Below, piece by piece: positions 9,063 through 17,328 of a stretch of 64,000 bases of DNA (its first letter is position 1; every line of letters begins with the position of its first letter). The stretch covers positions 124,001-188,000 of the forward strand of contig JAWLGP010000002.1 in the NCBI GenBank assembly GCA_041685045.1, written 5' to 3'. This DNA is from Thiohalomonas sp041685045 (GTDB lineage Bacteria > Pseudomonadota > Gammaproteobacteria > Thiohalomonadales > Thiohalomonadaceae). The position numbers were made by a program, and so were the translations under genes. The notes under the pieces were generated by a model. It searched no databases. It was not told the DNA's origin and was given only the letters and a program-made list of their open reading frames with translations.

Positions 9063-9302
9063 TCACGCCAACCATTGGACAAGGTAGTAAAGGCGAAACC
9101 CTTCGGAGGAGCGGCAGGGGCCGAGCACCTTGGCGGCGTGGTGGCCCTGGTCGGGGTTGGCGGCCTCGACCGCGGCTTGGGCCGAGTCGGCCAGCTGGAC
9201 GCAGTTCTCCGGAAAGCGGTCGCGCGAACGGCGTGGTGCGTAGATCACCGCGTACTGCTCGGTGACGATGTCGGTCTCGGCATCCTTGACGTAGTGGGCC
9301 AT
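9063..9302 (-). CDS. Small uncharacterised protein (79 aa)
   Basis: I do not recognise this family. The start codon lies 3 nt after the nfo stop, so it is probably translationally coupled to nfo. Its frame, spacing and GC pattern look like real coding sequence. The product is soluble-looking with no membrane segment: it starts MAHYVKDAETDIVTEQYAVI, has a basic patch (APRRSRDRF), two cysteines (in PENCVQ and GPCRSS), an HH pair and an aromatic C-terminal stretch (FRLYYLVQWLA). Its place between nfo and cmoA does not reveal a function. Confidence 0.6.
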   Translation of the reverse strand: MAHYVKDAETDIVTEQYAVIYAPRRSRDRFPENCVQLADSAQAAVEAANPDQGHHAAKVLGPCRSSEGFRLYYLVQWLA

Positions 9303-9305
9303 GGG

Positions 9306-10154
9306 TTAGCCGCCCTCTTGCAGTGAATAGAGCAGTTCGATCTCTTCCGCCCAGATGGTCTCGTCGATGGTTTCCAGCACCATGGGGATCTCGTTGAAAC
9401 GGGCGTCGTTCATAATATAGCGGAACACCTCCAGTCCCAGTTCCCCCTTGCCGATGGAGTGGTGGCGGTCGACCCGTGAAGCAAAGGCGGCCTTGCTGTC
9501 GTTCAGGTGCATGCCGCGCAGGTATTGGAATCCAACCACCTTCTCGAACTCGGCGAACGTGGCCTCGCAGGCTTCGGCGGTACGCAGATCGTAGCCCGAG
9601 GTGAAGGTGTGGCAGGTGTCGAGGCAGACGCCGACCCGTGACTTGTCCTGCACCCGATCAATGATGGTGGCCAAATGTTCGAAGCGGTAGCCGAGATTGC
9701 TGCCCTGGCCGGCGGTGTTCTCGATCACCGCCACCACTCCTTCGGTCTGTTCCAGCGCCCAGTTGATCGAGTCGGCGACGATGGCCAGGGACTCCTCCTC
9801 GGCGATCTTGTTCAGGTGACTGCCCGGGTGGAAATTGAGCAGCTTGAGGCCGAGCTGCTCGCAGCGCTGCATCTCGTCGAGAAAGGCGTCGCGCGATTTT
9901 TGCAGCGGCTCCGGTTCCGGGTGCCCCAGGTTGATCAGATAACTGTCATGGGGCAGCACGTGTTCGGGCGCAATACCGACTTCGGCCAGATTCGCCTTGA
10001 AGGCCGTTATGGTTTCGGCCGTATAGGGCTTCGCCTTCCACTGCCGCTGGTTCTTGGTGAACAGGGCGAAGGCGCGGGCGTTGATCTTCTGGGCTTTGAG
10101 CGGCGCGTTTTCGACGCCGCCGGATGCGCTGACGTGGGCTCCGATGCGTTTCAT
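9306..10154 (-). CDS. nfo: Endonuclease IV (AP endonuclease)
   Basis: Nfo cleaves the phosphodiester bond 5' of abasic sites in base-excision repair, using three zinc ions. The 282-aa product has the family opening MKRIGAHVSASGGVENAP. The metal-ligand motifs of the TIM barrel are visible in order: LNFHPGSH, AVIENTAGQGSNLGY, VCLDTCHTFTSGYD, MHLNDSK, DRHHSIGKGELG and MVLETI. Both length and motifs are complete. The frame is open a further 208 codons upstream, but that stretch overlaps the HAD gene in another frame and is not conserved in character; the ATG complementary to 10152-10154 gives the standard protein. It lies 56 nt downstream of the HAD gene and is followed closely by the 79-aa gene. 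Confidence 0.95.
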   Translation of the reverse strand: MKRIGAHVSASGGVENAPLKAQKINARAFALFTKNQRQWKAKPYTAETITAFKANLAEVGIAPEHVLPHDSYLINLGHPEPEPLQKSRDAFLDEMQRCEQLGLKLLNFHPGSHLNKIAEEESLAIVADSINWALEQTEGVVAVIENTAGQGSNLGYRFEHLATIIDRVQDKSRVGVCLDTCHTFTSGYDLRTAEACEATFAEFEKVVGFQYLRGMHLNDSKAAFASRVDRHHSIGKGELGLEVFRYIMNDARFNEIPMVLETIDETIWAEEIELLYSLQEGG

Positions 10155-10210
10155 CTTCTCACTTGCTTGGTGGCTGGGCCGACGGATTATTTCACAGCGG
10201 GGCCAGGCAA

Positions 10211-11056
10211 TTAACCCCGCATCGCCAGGGTCTCCAGGCGAAAGTCGGGCCGCAGTTCGTCTGCCAGCACCGGGGCGGCGCCGAGGCCGGTGGCTATCCA
10301 GACCGACGTAATGCCGAAGCGGTTGGCTCCCGCGATATCCGTCACCAGCTGATCGCCAATCATCGCCAGCCGCCGGGTGCCGAGGCGCCGGGTGGCCTCC
10401 TCGAAGACTGGAGCGTAGGGTTTGCCCAGCCGGGTGAAGCTGGGCGCCGACGGACCGTAGCGCTCGGTCAGTACGCCCTCGAACATGGCAGCGAGTGCTC
10501 CCGCGGTAAAGCCGAAGTGATCCACTCCTTGCGGGTAGAGGAGGTCGGGGTTGCAGACCACCAGCCGGGCCTTCTTGCCGGCGTCCAGGCGGCGCAGCAG
10601 CAGGCTGAGCACGTGGTCGAGGTGCTCCAGCAGCGGGTACCCCTTTTCGTCCGCGATCACCACCACCTCGGCATCGCAGTGGGCCGAAAGCGGGACCAGT
10701 CGGGCGCCCGCCCGTTCCGCGAAGATCTGAGAGTCGGTGGGGCCCAGCACCACAGTGGGGCTGTCGATCAACCCGCACTCCGCAAACCAGGACTCGAGCA
10801 GCTCACCGGAGCTGAGGATCCGTTCGACCGGGACCTGGAGACCAATTCGCCGGAAGTGTTCCGCCTTTGTTTCCGGCAGCTGGCTGGCCGAATTGGTGAG
10901 GATGCAGTAGGGATAACCGATGGCATTGAGGTGGTCGATGAGTGCCGAGGCGCCCGGCAGGGGGCCCGCGTCGTCCAGCAGCACGCCATGGGCATCGAAC
11001 AGCAGTCCATCGTGGCTGGCGAGCAGGTGGGCAATGGTGGTGGCCGGTATCGTCAT
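10211..11056 (-). CDS. HAD-superfamily (subclass IIA, NagD-like) hydrolase
   Basis: This is a predicted cytosolic phosphatase of 281 aa with the four HAD motifs. Motif I is FDAHGVLLDD with nucleophile D21, motif II is LTNSAS, motif III contains the Lys of GKPYAPVF, and motif IV is MIGDQLVTDIAGA. Between motifs II and III lies a large alpha/beta C2 cap typical of subclass IIA (NagD, AraL and phosphoglycolate phosphatase types). The residue two after the nucleophile is His (H23), where most phosphatases of the superfamily have Asp, the general acid. The substrate cannot be assigned. The gene leads the minus-strand run into nfo and is divergent from guaA. Confidence 0.8.
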   Translation of the reverse strand: MTIPATTIAHLLASHDGLLFDAHGVLLDDAGPLPGASALIDHLNAIGYPYCILTNSASQLPETKAEHFRRIGLQVPVERILSSGELLESWFAECGLIDSPTVVLGPTDSQIFAERAGARLVPLSAHCDAEVVVIADEKGYPLLEHLDHVLSLLLRRLDAGKKARLVVCNPDLLYPQGVDHFGFTAGALAAMFEGVLTERYGPSAPSFTRLGKPYAPVFEEATRRLGTRRLAMIGDQLVTDIAGANRFGITSVWIATGLGAAPVLADELRPDFRLETLAMRG

Positions 11057-11184
11057 GGGGCGGGATTATAGCGAAGCGCGTTTCCGGTGCTGTACCGTCC
11101 GCATCCCTGATTTGTTGCGCCAACCCCGCATTTCGCCGATCATGTGGCGCTTTCCCCGCTAGCAGCCCCTTGAAGAGATTTCGC

Positions 11185-12762
11185 ATGTCCGTCGACATCC
11201 ATTCCGACCGTATCCTCATCCTCGACTTCGGCTCCCAGTACACCCAGCTTATCGCCCGGCGCGTGCGCGAGGCGGGGGTCTACTGCGAGCTCCACCCCTG
11301 GGACATGGACGAGGCGTATATCCGCGAGTTCGCCCCCAAGGGCGTGATCCTCTCCGGCGGTCCGGAGACGGTCACCGCCGCCGAGACGCCGCGGGCGCCG
11401 GCCCTGGTGTTCGAGCTGGGTGTGCCGGTGCTTGGCATTTGCTACGGCATGCAGACCATGGCCCAGCAGCTGGGCGGGGCGGTGGAGTCCTCCGATCACC
11501 ACGAATACGGCTACGCCCAGGTACGGGCCCACGGCCACACCGCCTTGTTGAAGGACATCGAGGACCTCACCAGCCCGGAAGGTTACGGCCTGCTGGACGT
11601 CTGGATGAGCCACGGCGATCGCGTGACCGCACTGCCGGAGGGCTTCAAGCTGATGGCCTCCACCGAAAGCGCCCCGGTTGCCGGCATGGCCGACGAGCAG
11701 CGCCGTTTCTTCGGCGTGCAGTTCCACCCGGAGGTGACCCACACCCGCCAGGGTCAGCGCATCATCGGCCGCTTCGTGCACAACATCTGCGGCTGCGCCG
11801 CCGACTGGACCGCCGGCAACATCATCGAGGACGCCATTGTCACCATCCGTGAGCAGGTCGGTTCCGACGAGGTCCTGCTCGGACTCTCCGGCGGTGTCGA
11901 TTCCTCCGTGGTCGCTGCCCTGCTGCACAAGGCGATCGGCGACCAGCTCACCTGCGTGTTCGTGGATAACGGCCTGCTGCGCCACCACGAAGGCGATCAG
12001 GTGATGGCCACCTTCGCCGAGCATATGGGCGTACGGGTGATCCGTGTCGACGCCGAGGCGCTGTTCCTGGGCAAGCTCGAGGGCGTCAACGACCCGGAGA
12101 AAAAGCGCAAGATCATCGGCAACACCTTCGTCGAGCTGTTTGAGGAAGAGGCTGGCAAGCTCAAGAATGCGCGCTGGCTGGCGCAGGGCACCATCTATCC
12201 GGACGTGATCGAGTCGGCCGGCTCCAAGACCGGCAAGGCCCACGTGATCAAGTCGCACCATAACGTGGGCGGCCTGCCGGAGCACATGAACCTCAAGCTG
12301 CTGGAGCCGCTGCGCGAACTATTCAAGGACGAGGTGCGCAAGATCGGCGTGGAACTCGGCCTGCCGTCGGAGATGGTCTATCGTCATCCGTTCCCGGGGC
12401 CGGGCCTCGGTGTGCGCATTCTCGGCGCGGTGAAGAAGGAGTATGCCGACATCCTGCGCCTGGCCGACCACATCTTCATCGAAGAGCTGCGCAAGCACGA
12501 CCTGTACGACAAGACCTCCCAGGCCTTCTGCGTGTTCCTGCCGGTCAAGTCGGTGGGCGTCACCGGCGACGGCCGCCGCTACGAATACGTGGTGGCGATG
12601 CGCGCGGTGGAGACCATCGACTTCATGACCGCCCGTTGGGCGCACCTGCCGTACGACTTTCTCGACCACGTCTCGCGCCGTATCGTCAACGAGATCAATG
12701 GCATCTCCCGCGTGGTCTATGACGTCACCGGCAAGCCGCCCGGCACCATCGAATGGGAGTGA
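11185..12762 (+). CDS. guaA: GMP synthase (glutamine-hydrolysing)
   Basis: GuaA amidates XMP to GMP using glutamine and ATP. The 525-aa product has an N-terminal class I glutamine amidotransferase domain with catalytic C86 in GICYGMQ and the His-Glu pair in QFHPEV near residue 180. The ATP pyrophosphatase P-loop LSGGVDSS follows near residue 235. The C-terminal dimerisation domain ends with PPGTIEWE, as in other GuaA proteins. The ATG at 11185 is chosen because the protein then starts MSVDIHSDRILILDFGSQYT. An 81-codon upstream extension overlaps the divergent HAD gene and is spurious. guaB, its usual operon partner, is about 11 kb upstream, so guaA probably has its own promoter in the 128-nt gap before it. 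Confidence 0.97.
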   Translation: MSVDIHSDRILILDFGSQYTQLIARRVREAGVYCELHPWDMDEAYIREFAPKGVILSGGPETVTAAETPRAPALVFELGVPVLGICYGMQTMAQQLGGAVESSDHHEYGYAQVRAHGHTALLKDIEDLTSPEGYGLLDVWMSHGDRVTALPEGFKLMASTESAPVAGMADEQRRFFGVQFHPEVTHTRQGQRIIGRFVHNICGCAADWTAGNIIEDAIVTIREQVGSDEVLLGLSGGVDSSVVAALLHKAIGDQLTCVFVDNGLLRHHEGDQVMATFAEHMGVRVIRVDAEALFLGKLEGVNDPEKKRKIIGNTFVELFEEEAGKLKNARWLAQGTIYPDVIESAGSKTGKAHVIKSHHNVGGLPEHMNLKLLEPLRELFKDEVRKIGVELGLPSEMVYRHPFPGPGLGVRILGAVKKEYADILRLADHIFIEELRKHDLYDKTSQAFCVFLPVKSVGVTGDGRRYEYVVAMRAVETIDFMTARWAHLPYDFLDHVSRRIVNEINGISRVVYDVTGKPPGTIEWE

Positions 12763-13049
12763 GGCAGGTTGTACTCTGCCCGTTGGCGATCCACCCGCGA
12801 TGTTGCGTGACGATCCGCCGGTGCTTTGTCGCGCCGGAGTGGCGCCGTAACATGTGGCCGTCGCTCCCCGTTAGGAGCCGATCCTCTGCCGGGCGCGTGG
12901 GGTCTCAATAGCAGGTTACGCAGGCGCCGCTTTCTCACGCCACATTGCCTGGCGGGCACGCAAATCATTAATTCCCATCGCCATGACACGACTGGATGTC
13001 TCAACATAAATGCGTAGTATGGTGCAAGGTGATGCAATGTGGTGATGTC
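12763..13049. other. Intergenic region between guaA and the second defence module
   Basis: This 287-nt stretch has no convincing gene. Its last 60 nt are AT-richer. Directly before the ATG at 13050 there are imperfect direct repeats of GGTGnnATG type (GGTGCAAGGTGATGCAATGTGGTGATG). These could be operator half-sites for a ribbon-helix-helix or other autoregulator, but that is inference. It is probably the left boundary of the inserted module. I see no clear terminator for guaA. Confidence 0.35.
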
Positions 13050-13211
13050 ATGAAATCTTTCCGTACCACCGTCTCTTTATCGCAAGAGCAATACAAGCAA
13101 CTTCAAGCCCTTGCCGATACCAACAACCTGTCGGTGTTCCCCGGCAAGGTGGCAAAGGAACAGAACTACAACCCGCTGGCCGTAAGACCTGCCAAGGGGC
13201 ACCGCGCTTGA
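13050..13211 (+). pseudogene. Short ribbon-helix-helix-like reading frame, probably truncated or chimeric
   Basis: The first 30 residues of this 53-aa frame (MKSFRTTVSLSQEQYKQLQA, continuing ALADTNNLSV) look like a CopG/Arc-type ribbon-helix-helix DNA-binding N-terminus: a beta strand, then a helix. A second helix is expected after NNLSV, but the sequence changes abruptly to an unrelated basic tail (FPGKVAKEQNYNP, ending KGHRA). Its stop overlaps the TTG start of the helicase gene (TTGA at 13208-13211). The tail may be the 3' end of an original first gene of the operon, joined to an RHH start by deletion. It could instead be a small intact protein. An earlier start at 12996 exists but is less likely. 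Confidence 0.45.
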
Positions 13212-16042
13212 GTTATACCCCCTATCAGGCGGGCTACTTGGCACACTGGCTCTCCCTGGAGGGAAAGGCGGAGGAATCGCTCACCCAGACTATTGCCAGC
13301 GCCAAAGTCGATATGAACCCCCATCAGGTCGAGGCTGCGCTGTTTGCGCTGGAATCCCCTCTCTCGCAGGGTGTCATTCTGGCTGATGAGGTTGGTCTGG
13401 GAAAAACCATCGAAGCCAGTCTGGTATTGACCCAGAAATGGGCCGAACACCGCCGCAAGCTGCTTCTCATCGTCCCTGCAACCCTGCGCAAACAGTGGAG
13501 TCAGGAGCTGGAAGAGAAATTCCTGCTCCCAAACCGCATTCTCGAAGCCAGGAACTTCAATCAAGCCCGCAAAGCGGGTGCGGGTAACCCGTTCGACGTA
13601 GAAATCGCCTTCGGCGAGCAGGCGATTGTCATCTGCTCCTACGAGTTTGCATCTCGCAAGGACCAGGAACTTGGCCTCATTCCCTGGGACATGGTGGTGT
13701 TCGATGAGGCCCACAAGCTTCGCAATATATATAAGAAAGACGGCGCCAAAACTGCCAAGAAGCTCAATGATGCATTAAGCAGCCGCCCCAAGATCCTGCT
13801 TTCGGCGACCCCACTGCAAAACAATCTTCAGGAGTTGTACGGTCTGGTGTCGGTCGTAGACCCCCATTTTTTCGGTGACCTTGATTCGTTCCGCGCGCGC
13901 TACTGCAAACCAAGGCTGGATGAGACTGAATTCGCCCTGCTGCGCTCCCGGTTGACCAAGGTCTGCCACCGTACCCTGCGCAGACAGGTCCAGGAGGAAG
14001 GCGGCATCAATTTCACGCGCCGCTTCTCCATGACGGAGGATTTCCGGCCGTCGGATGATGAACTGACGCTTTACCGCCAAGTTTCTGAGTATCTCCAGGG
14101 GGAGGTACTGGCAATCAAAAGCGGTGCACGCCACCTGGTGACGTTGGTCATCCGCAAGATACTGGCATCGTCCAGTTACGCCATTCAAGGCACCCTGGAA
14201 ACCATGATCAACCGCCTGGAAAACCGACTGTCGGTTGCCGAGGCCCTGGAAGACTTCGACACCCTGGATGACCTGCTGGACGAAAGCGACACCGAAGAAC
14301 AGGAACTGCTGGATACCGAGGCATTACAGGCGGAAATCGAACAGCTCAAGGATTTCAAGGAGCTGGCCAAGAACATTGCCCGCGATGCTAAGACCGACGC
14401 GCTGCTGCGAGTGCTTGGCAGGGCATTTGACATGACCGAGCGTTTGGGAGGACAGCGTAAGGCGGTGATCTTCACCGAGTCGGTCAGGACCCAGTCATGG
14501 CTGTTCGAGGAACTCTCCAACCACGGTTACCGCGACCAGATCGTACTGCTCAACGGCAGCAACAATGACCCAACGTCCAAACAGATCTACGCGGAGTGGG
14601 TAGCGCGGCATCGCGGCTCTTCTCGCATCTCCGGTTCGAAAACATCCGACATGAAAGCCGCTCTGGTCGAGAAGTTCCGGGACGATGCCACCTTGATGAT
14701 TTGCACCGAAGCGGGAGCCGAGGGCATCAACCTGCAATTCTGCTCGTTGTTGGTCAACTACGACCTGCCGTGGAACCCTCAGCGTGTGGAACAGCGCATC
14801 GGACGCGTGCATCGTTACGGCCAGAAAAACGATGTCGTCGTGGTCAACTTCATCAACAAGGGCAACCGGGCCGACGAGCGTGTCTTCGAATTGCTCAGCC
14901 AGAAATTCAATTTATTCGAGGGCGTGTTCGGCGCATCCGATGAGGTGCTCGGCTCCATTGAATCCGGCGTGGACATCGAACGCCGCATTCTGGATATCTA
15001 CCAAAAATGTCGCGATGACCAGCAGATAGAAATTGAATTCAACCGCTTGCAGGAAGAGCTGAAGGATGAAATCGAGGCCCGCACGCGGGAGACCCGCAAG
15101 TCGCTTTTCGAGAAGCTCGATACCACGGTAATAAAGCAGCTGAATCTGACCCGCGAAAAGACCAAGCAGCAATTGAGCCAATACCAGAGTCGGCTGCTGT
15201 ATCTGGCACGCATGGTTCTGCCGCAAGCGCAGTTTGCCGATAACCGCTTTACCCTCGACGAACAGACCTATGACGTCGATTGGCGCAACGCCGATGAGAC
15301 TGATGCTCGTTTCTTTCGCCCACACGACGGCTTTGGTGCCGAACTTATCCAGCAATGTGAGAGCCAACTGGCCGCTCTCAATCAGGCCGAACCCGTTGAG
15401 CTGCGATTCACTTATCGGCCCCATGAAGAAGGTCAGTTCTCCGATCTGCTTAACCTTGTGGGTAACAGCGGCGAGTTGGCGGTAGAAAAGCTCACCTACG
15501 CCATGAAAACCCAGAAAATGGAGCACCTGTTGGTGGCTGCCGTGACCGACTCCGGAGAAGGCCTGCCCGCTGAAACGGTGGACAGGCTGCTGTTGCAGCC
15601 GGCGGAGCAGATAGGAAAAGCGGTGCTGCGCCATGAATCTACCCTGTTCGAGCTGCTCGGAGAGCAGGAGCGGCAGGTCAAGACGCGAGTCGATAAAGAC
15701 CTGGACCGCTACTACACCGACGAGACCGAGAAACTGGAGCGCTGGGCAGAGGACAGGCGCCTAGCACTGGATATCCGCATCAAACAGCTCGACCAGGAGA
15801 TTAAGGAACAGCGCAAGGCCATACGCCAGCTTGGTACCCTGGCGGAAAAGCGCGACGCACAGCGCGCATTGAAGCAGCTGGAGCGTGAAAGGGATAACAC
15901 CATGCTGAATTACCACGAAGAGAAGAAAAAGATCGAGATCGAGGAGGATCGTCTTATGGATGAGATCGATGAGAAGCTCGCCATGCAGGAATCACGCGAA
16001 CGCCTCTTCACGCTGCGCTGGAGACTGGAAGGGCAAGGTTGA
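13208..16042 (+). CDS. SNF2-family DEAD/DEAH helicase of a defence module
   Basis: This 944-aa protein has a superfamily 2 SNF2-like helicase core. Motif I is ADEVGLGKTIEA (about residues 60-71), motif II is FDEAHKLRN, motif III is LLSATPLQN, and the C-terminal helicase lobe has CTEAGAEGINLQ and PQRVEQRIGRVHRYGQ. The last ~300 residues are highly charged and coiled-coil-like. Related helicases (RapA/HepA type, and DrmD or BrxH proteins of DISARM and BREX) occur in phage-defence loci. Here it is followed without a gap by an AlbA_2-type protein and then Mod and Res. The start is TTG at 13208, giving MSYTPYQAGYLAHW, which fits the family opening as I recall it; the TTG overlaps the previous stop. 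Its precise task, such as DNA translocation or remodelling, is inferred from family only. Confidence 0.85.
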   Translation: MSYTPYQAGYLAHWLSLEGKAEESLTQTIASAKVDMNPHQVEAALFALESPLSQGVILADEVGLGKTIEASLVLTQKWAEHRRKLLLIVPATLRKQWSQELEEKFLLPNRILEARNFNQARKAGAGNPFDVEIAFGEQAIVICSYEFASRKDQELGLIPWDMVVFDEAHKLRNIYKKDGAKTAKKLNDALSSRPKILLSATPLQNNLQELYGLVSVVDPHFFGDLDSFRARYCKPRLDETEFALLRSRLTKVCHRTLRRQVQEEGGINFTRRFSMTEDFRPSDDELTLYRQVSEYLQGEVLAIKSGARHLVTLVIRKILASSSYAIQGTLETMINRLENRLSVAEALEDFDTLDDLLDESDTEEQELLDTEALQAEIEQLKDFKELAKNIARDAKTDALLRVLGRAFDMTERLGGQRKAVIFTESVRTQSWLFEELSNHGYRDQIVLLNGSNNDPTSKQIYAEWVARHRGSSRISGSKTSDMKAALVEKFRDDATLMICTEAGAEGINLQFCSLLVNYDLPWNPQRVEQRIGRVHRYGQKNDVVVVNFINKGNRADERVFELLSQKFNLFEGVFGASDEVLGSIESGVDIERRILDIYQKCRDDQQIEIEFNRLQEELKDEIEARTRETRKSLFEKLDTTVIKQLNLTREKTKQQLSQYQSRLLYLARMVLPQAQFADNRFTLDEQTYDVDWRNADETDARFFRPHDGFGAELIQQCESQLAALNQAEPVELRFTYRPHEEGQFSDLLNLVGNSGELAVEKLTYAMKTQKMEHLLVAAVTDSGEGLPAETVDRLLLQPAEQIGKAVLRHESTLFELLGEQERQVKTRVDKDLDRYYTDETEKLERWAEDRRLALDIRIKQLDQEIKEQRKAIRQLGTLAEKRDAQRALKQLERERDNTMLNYHEEKKKIEIEEDRLMDEIDEKLAMQESRERLFTLRWRLEGQG

Positions 16043-17280
16043 TGACGGAACGTGAACATTTGGTGCGAGAGTTGCTCTACCAGATCAGGCTCGGAGAGGA
16101 CTCGCGTTATGAATTCAAGCGGGTCACTTTCAAGGGTGACCGGGTCGACGGGCCCTCACAAAGCGACTTGGCCAGCGAGCTGGCCGCCTTTGCCAATGCC
16201 AAAGGCGGTTACGTGGTTTTGGGCGTGGACGACAAGACCCGTGAGGTGATCGGGATACCCGAGGACAAGCTCGATATCCTTCAAGGCCATATCACTCGCG
16301 CCTGCCAGGACAGCGCTGCTCCCCCTCTGAACATCTACACGCGCATTGTCGAATTGCCCGATAAACAAGGCGTGCAGCATCCAATCATCTATGTGCAGGT
16401 GGACAAAAGCCTGTTCGTGCACACCAGCAACGGCCGCTACTATCACCGCATCAATGAGTCGAAGCGGGAGATGACGCCCGATTACTTGGGGCGGCTTATG
16501 ATGCAGCGCAGCCAGGCGCGCATGGTATGGTTCGACGAACAGCCTGTCCCCGGCACGTCCGAGGTGGATCTGGACCCGGTCTTGTCGCACCGTTTCCTTC
16601 GGGGCGATCAACCCCCCGCCGTGCAATTCCGCAAGCTCAAGTTGTTGAACCGTGATGAAGACGGCAATGTTCGCTTGAGTGTCGCCGGCGCGCTGATGGC
16701 GACCACGGCCCCCTCACAGTGGTTGCCTGGCGCATACATCCAGGCCGTTTGCTACGCCGGTCAACACCGCGACGCCAACGACCAACTGGATGCTCAGGAG
16801 ATCACCGGCACCCTGGACCGGCAGGTGATGCAGGCACTAGCGTTCGTCGAACGCAATATGAAAACCGCAGCCACAAAGACCATCGGCCGCAGGGACATTC
16901 CCCAGTACAGCCTCAAGGCAGTATTCGAGGCGCTTGTGAATGCTGTGGCGCACCGGGATTATGCAATTCACGGCAGTAAGATCCGTCTGCACATGTTTGC
17001 CGACCGTCTGGTCATCGCCTCGCCGGGCGCCCTGGTCAACACCCTTGAAGTGGACGAACTGGAGTTGCGCCAAGCCACCCGAAACCAGCTTATTGCCACG
17101 CTGCTGGCCCGTTGCCCCGTCCATCACGACGGGGTCGAGCGCGCCATGATGATGGACAAGCGGGGTGAAGGGGTGCCGCTCATTCTGCGCGAATCCGAAG
17201 GGCTTTCGGGAAAACCTCCGGAGTACCAGATGGCCGGCGAGGAATTGCAGTTAACTATCTATGCTGCCTCCCGAGATTGA
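16039..17280 (+). CDS. AlbA_2/Schlafen-AAA-type ATP-binding protein
   Basis: This 413-aa protein overlaps the helicase gene by 4 nt (ATGA). Its N-terminal ~140 residues match the AlbA_2 (Schlafen AAA_4) domain: SRYEFKRVTFKGDR, then LASELAAFANAKGGYVVLGV with the conserved Asn-Ala-Lys-Gly-Gly, and later VHTSNGRYYHRINESKREMT. The second half carries a GHKL-like ATP-binding module with ALVNAVAHRDYAIHGSKIRL and a late RGEGVPLI motif. COG2865-type proteins with this architecture are often annotated as transcriptional regulators and recur in defence loci. No separate winged-helix domain is obvious. It could be a regulator or a nucleic-acid-binding ATPase of the complex; I cannot decide from sequence. 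Confidence 0.8.
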   Translation: MMTEREHLVRELLYQIRLGEDSRYEFKRVTFKGDRVDGPSQSDLASELAAFANAKGGYVVLGVDDKTREVIGIPEDKLDILQGHITRACQDSAAPPLNIYTRIVELPDKQGVQHPIIYVQVDKSLFVHTSNGRYYHRINESKREMTPDYLGRLMMQRSQARMVWFDEQPVPGTSEVDLDPVLSHRFLRGDQPPAVQFRKLKLLNRDEDGNVRLSVAGALMATTAPSQWLPGAYIQAVCYAGQHRDANDQLDAQEITGTLDRQVMQALAFVERNMKTAATKTIGRRDIPQYSLKAVFEALVNAVAHRDYAIHGSKIRLHMFADRLVIASPGALVNTLEVDELELRQATRNQLIATLLARCPVHHDGVERAMMMDKRGEGVPLILRESEGLSGKPPEYQMAGEELQLTIYAASRD

Positions 17281-17328
17281 TGTGCCTCACAAGGCAATTG
17301 CGATAACAACCGGACAGTCGTATTCCCA

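Noticed and set aside
9306..10778. 490-aa version of nfo
   Set aside because: The extra 208 N-terminal residues overlap the HAD gene in another frame and are not Nfo-like; the standard start is at 10154.
11140..12285. 381-codon minus-strand frame across guaA
   Set aside because: guaA on the plus strand has full motifs and length; the minus frame is low-complexity and unrecognisable.
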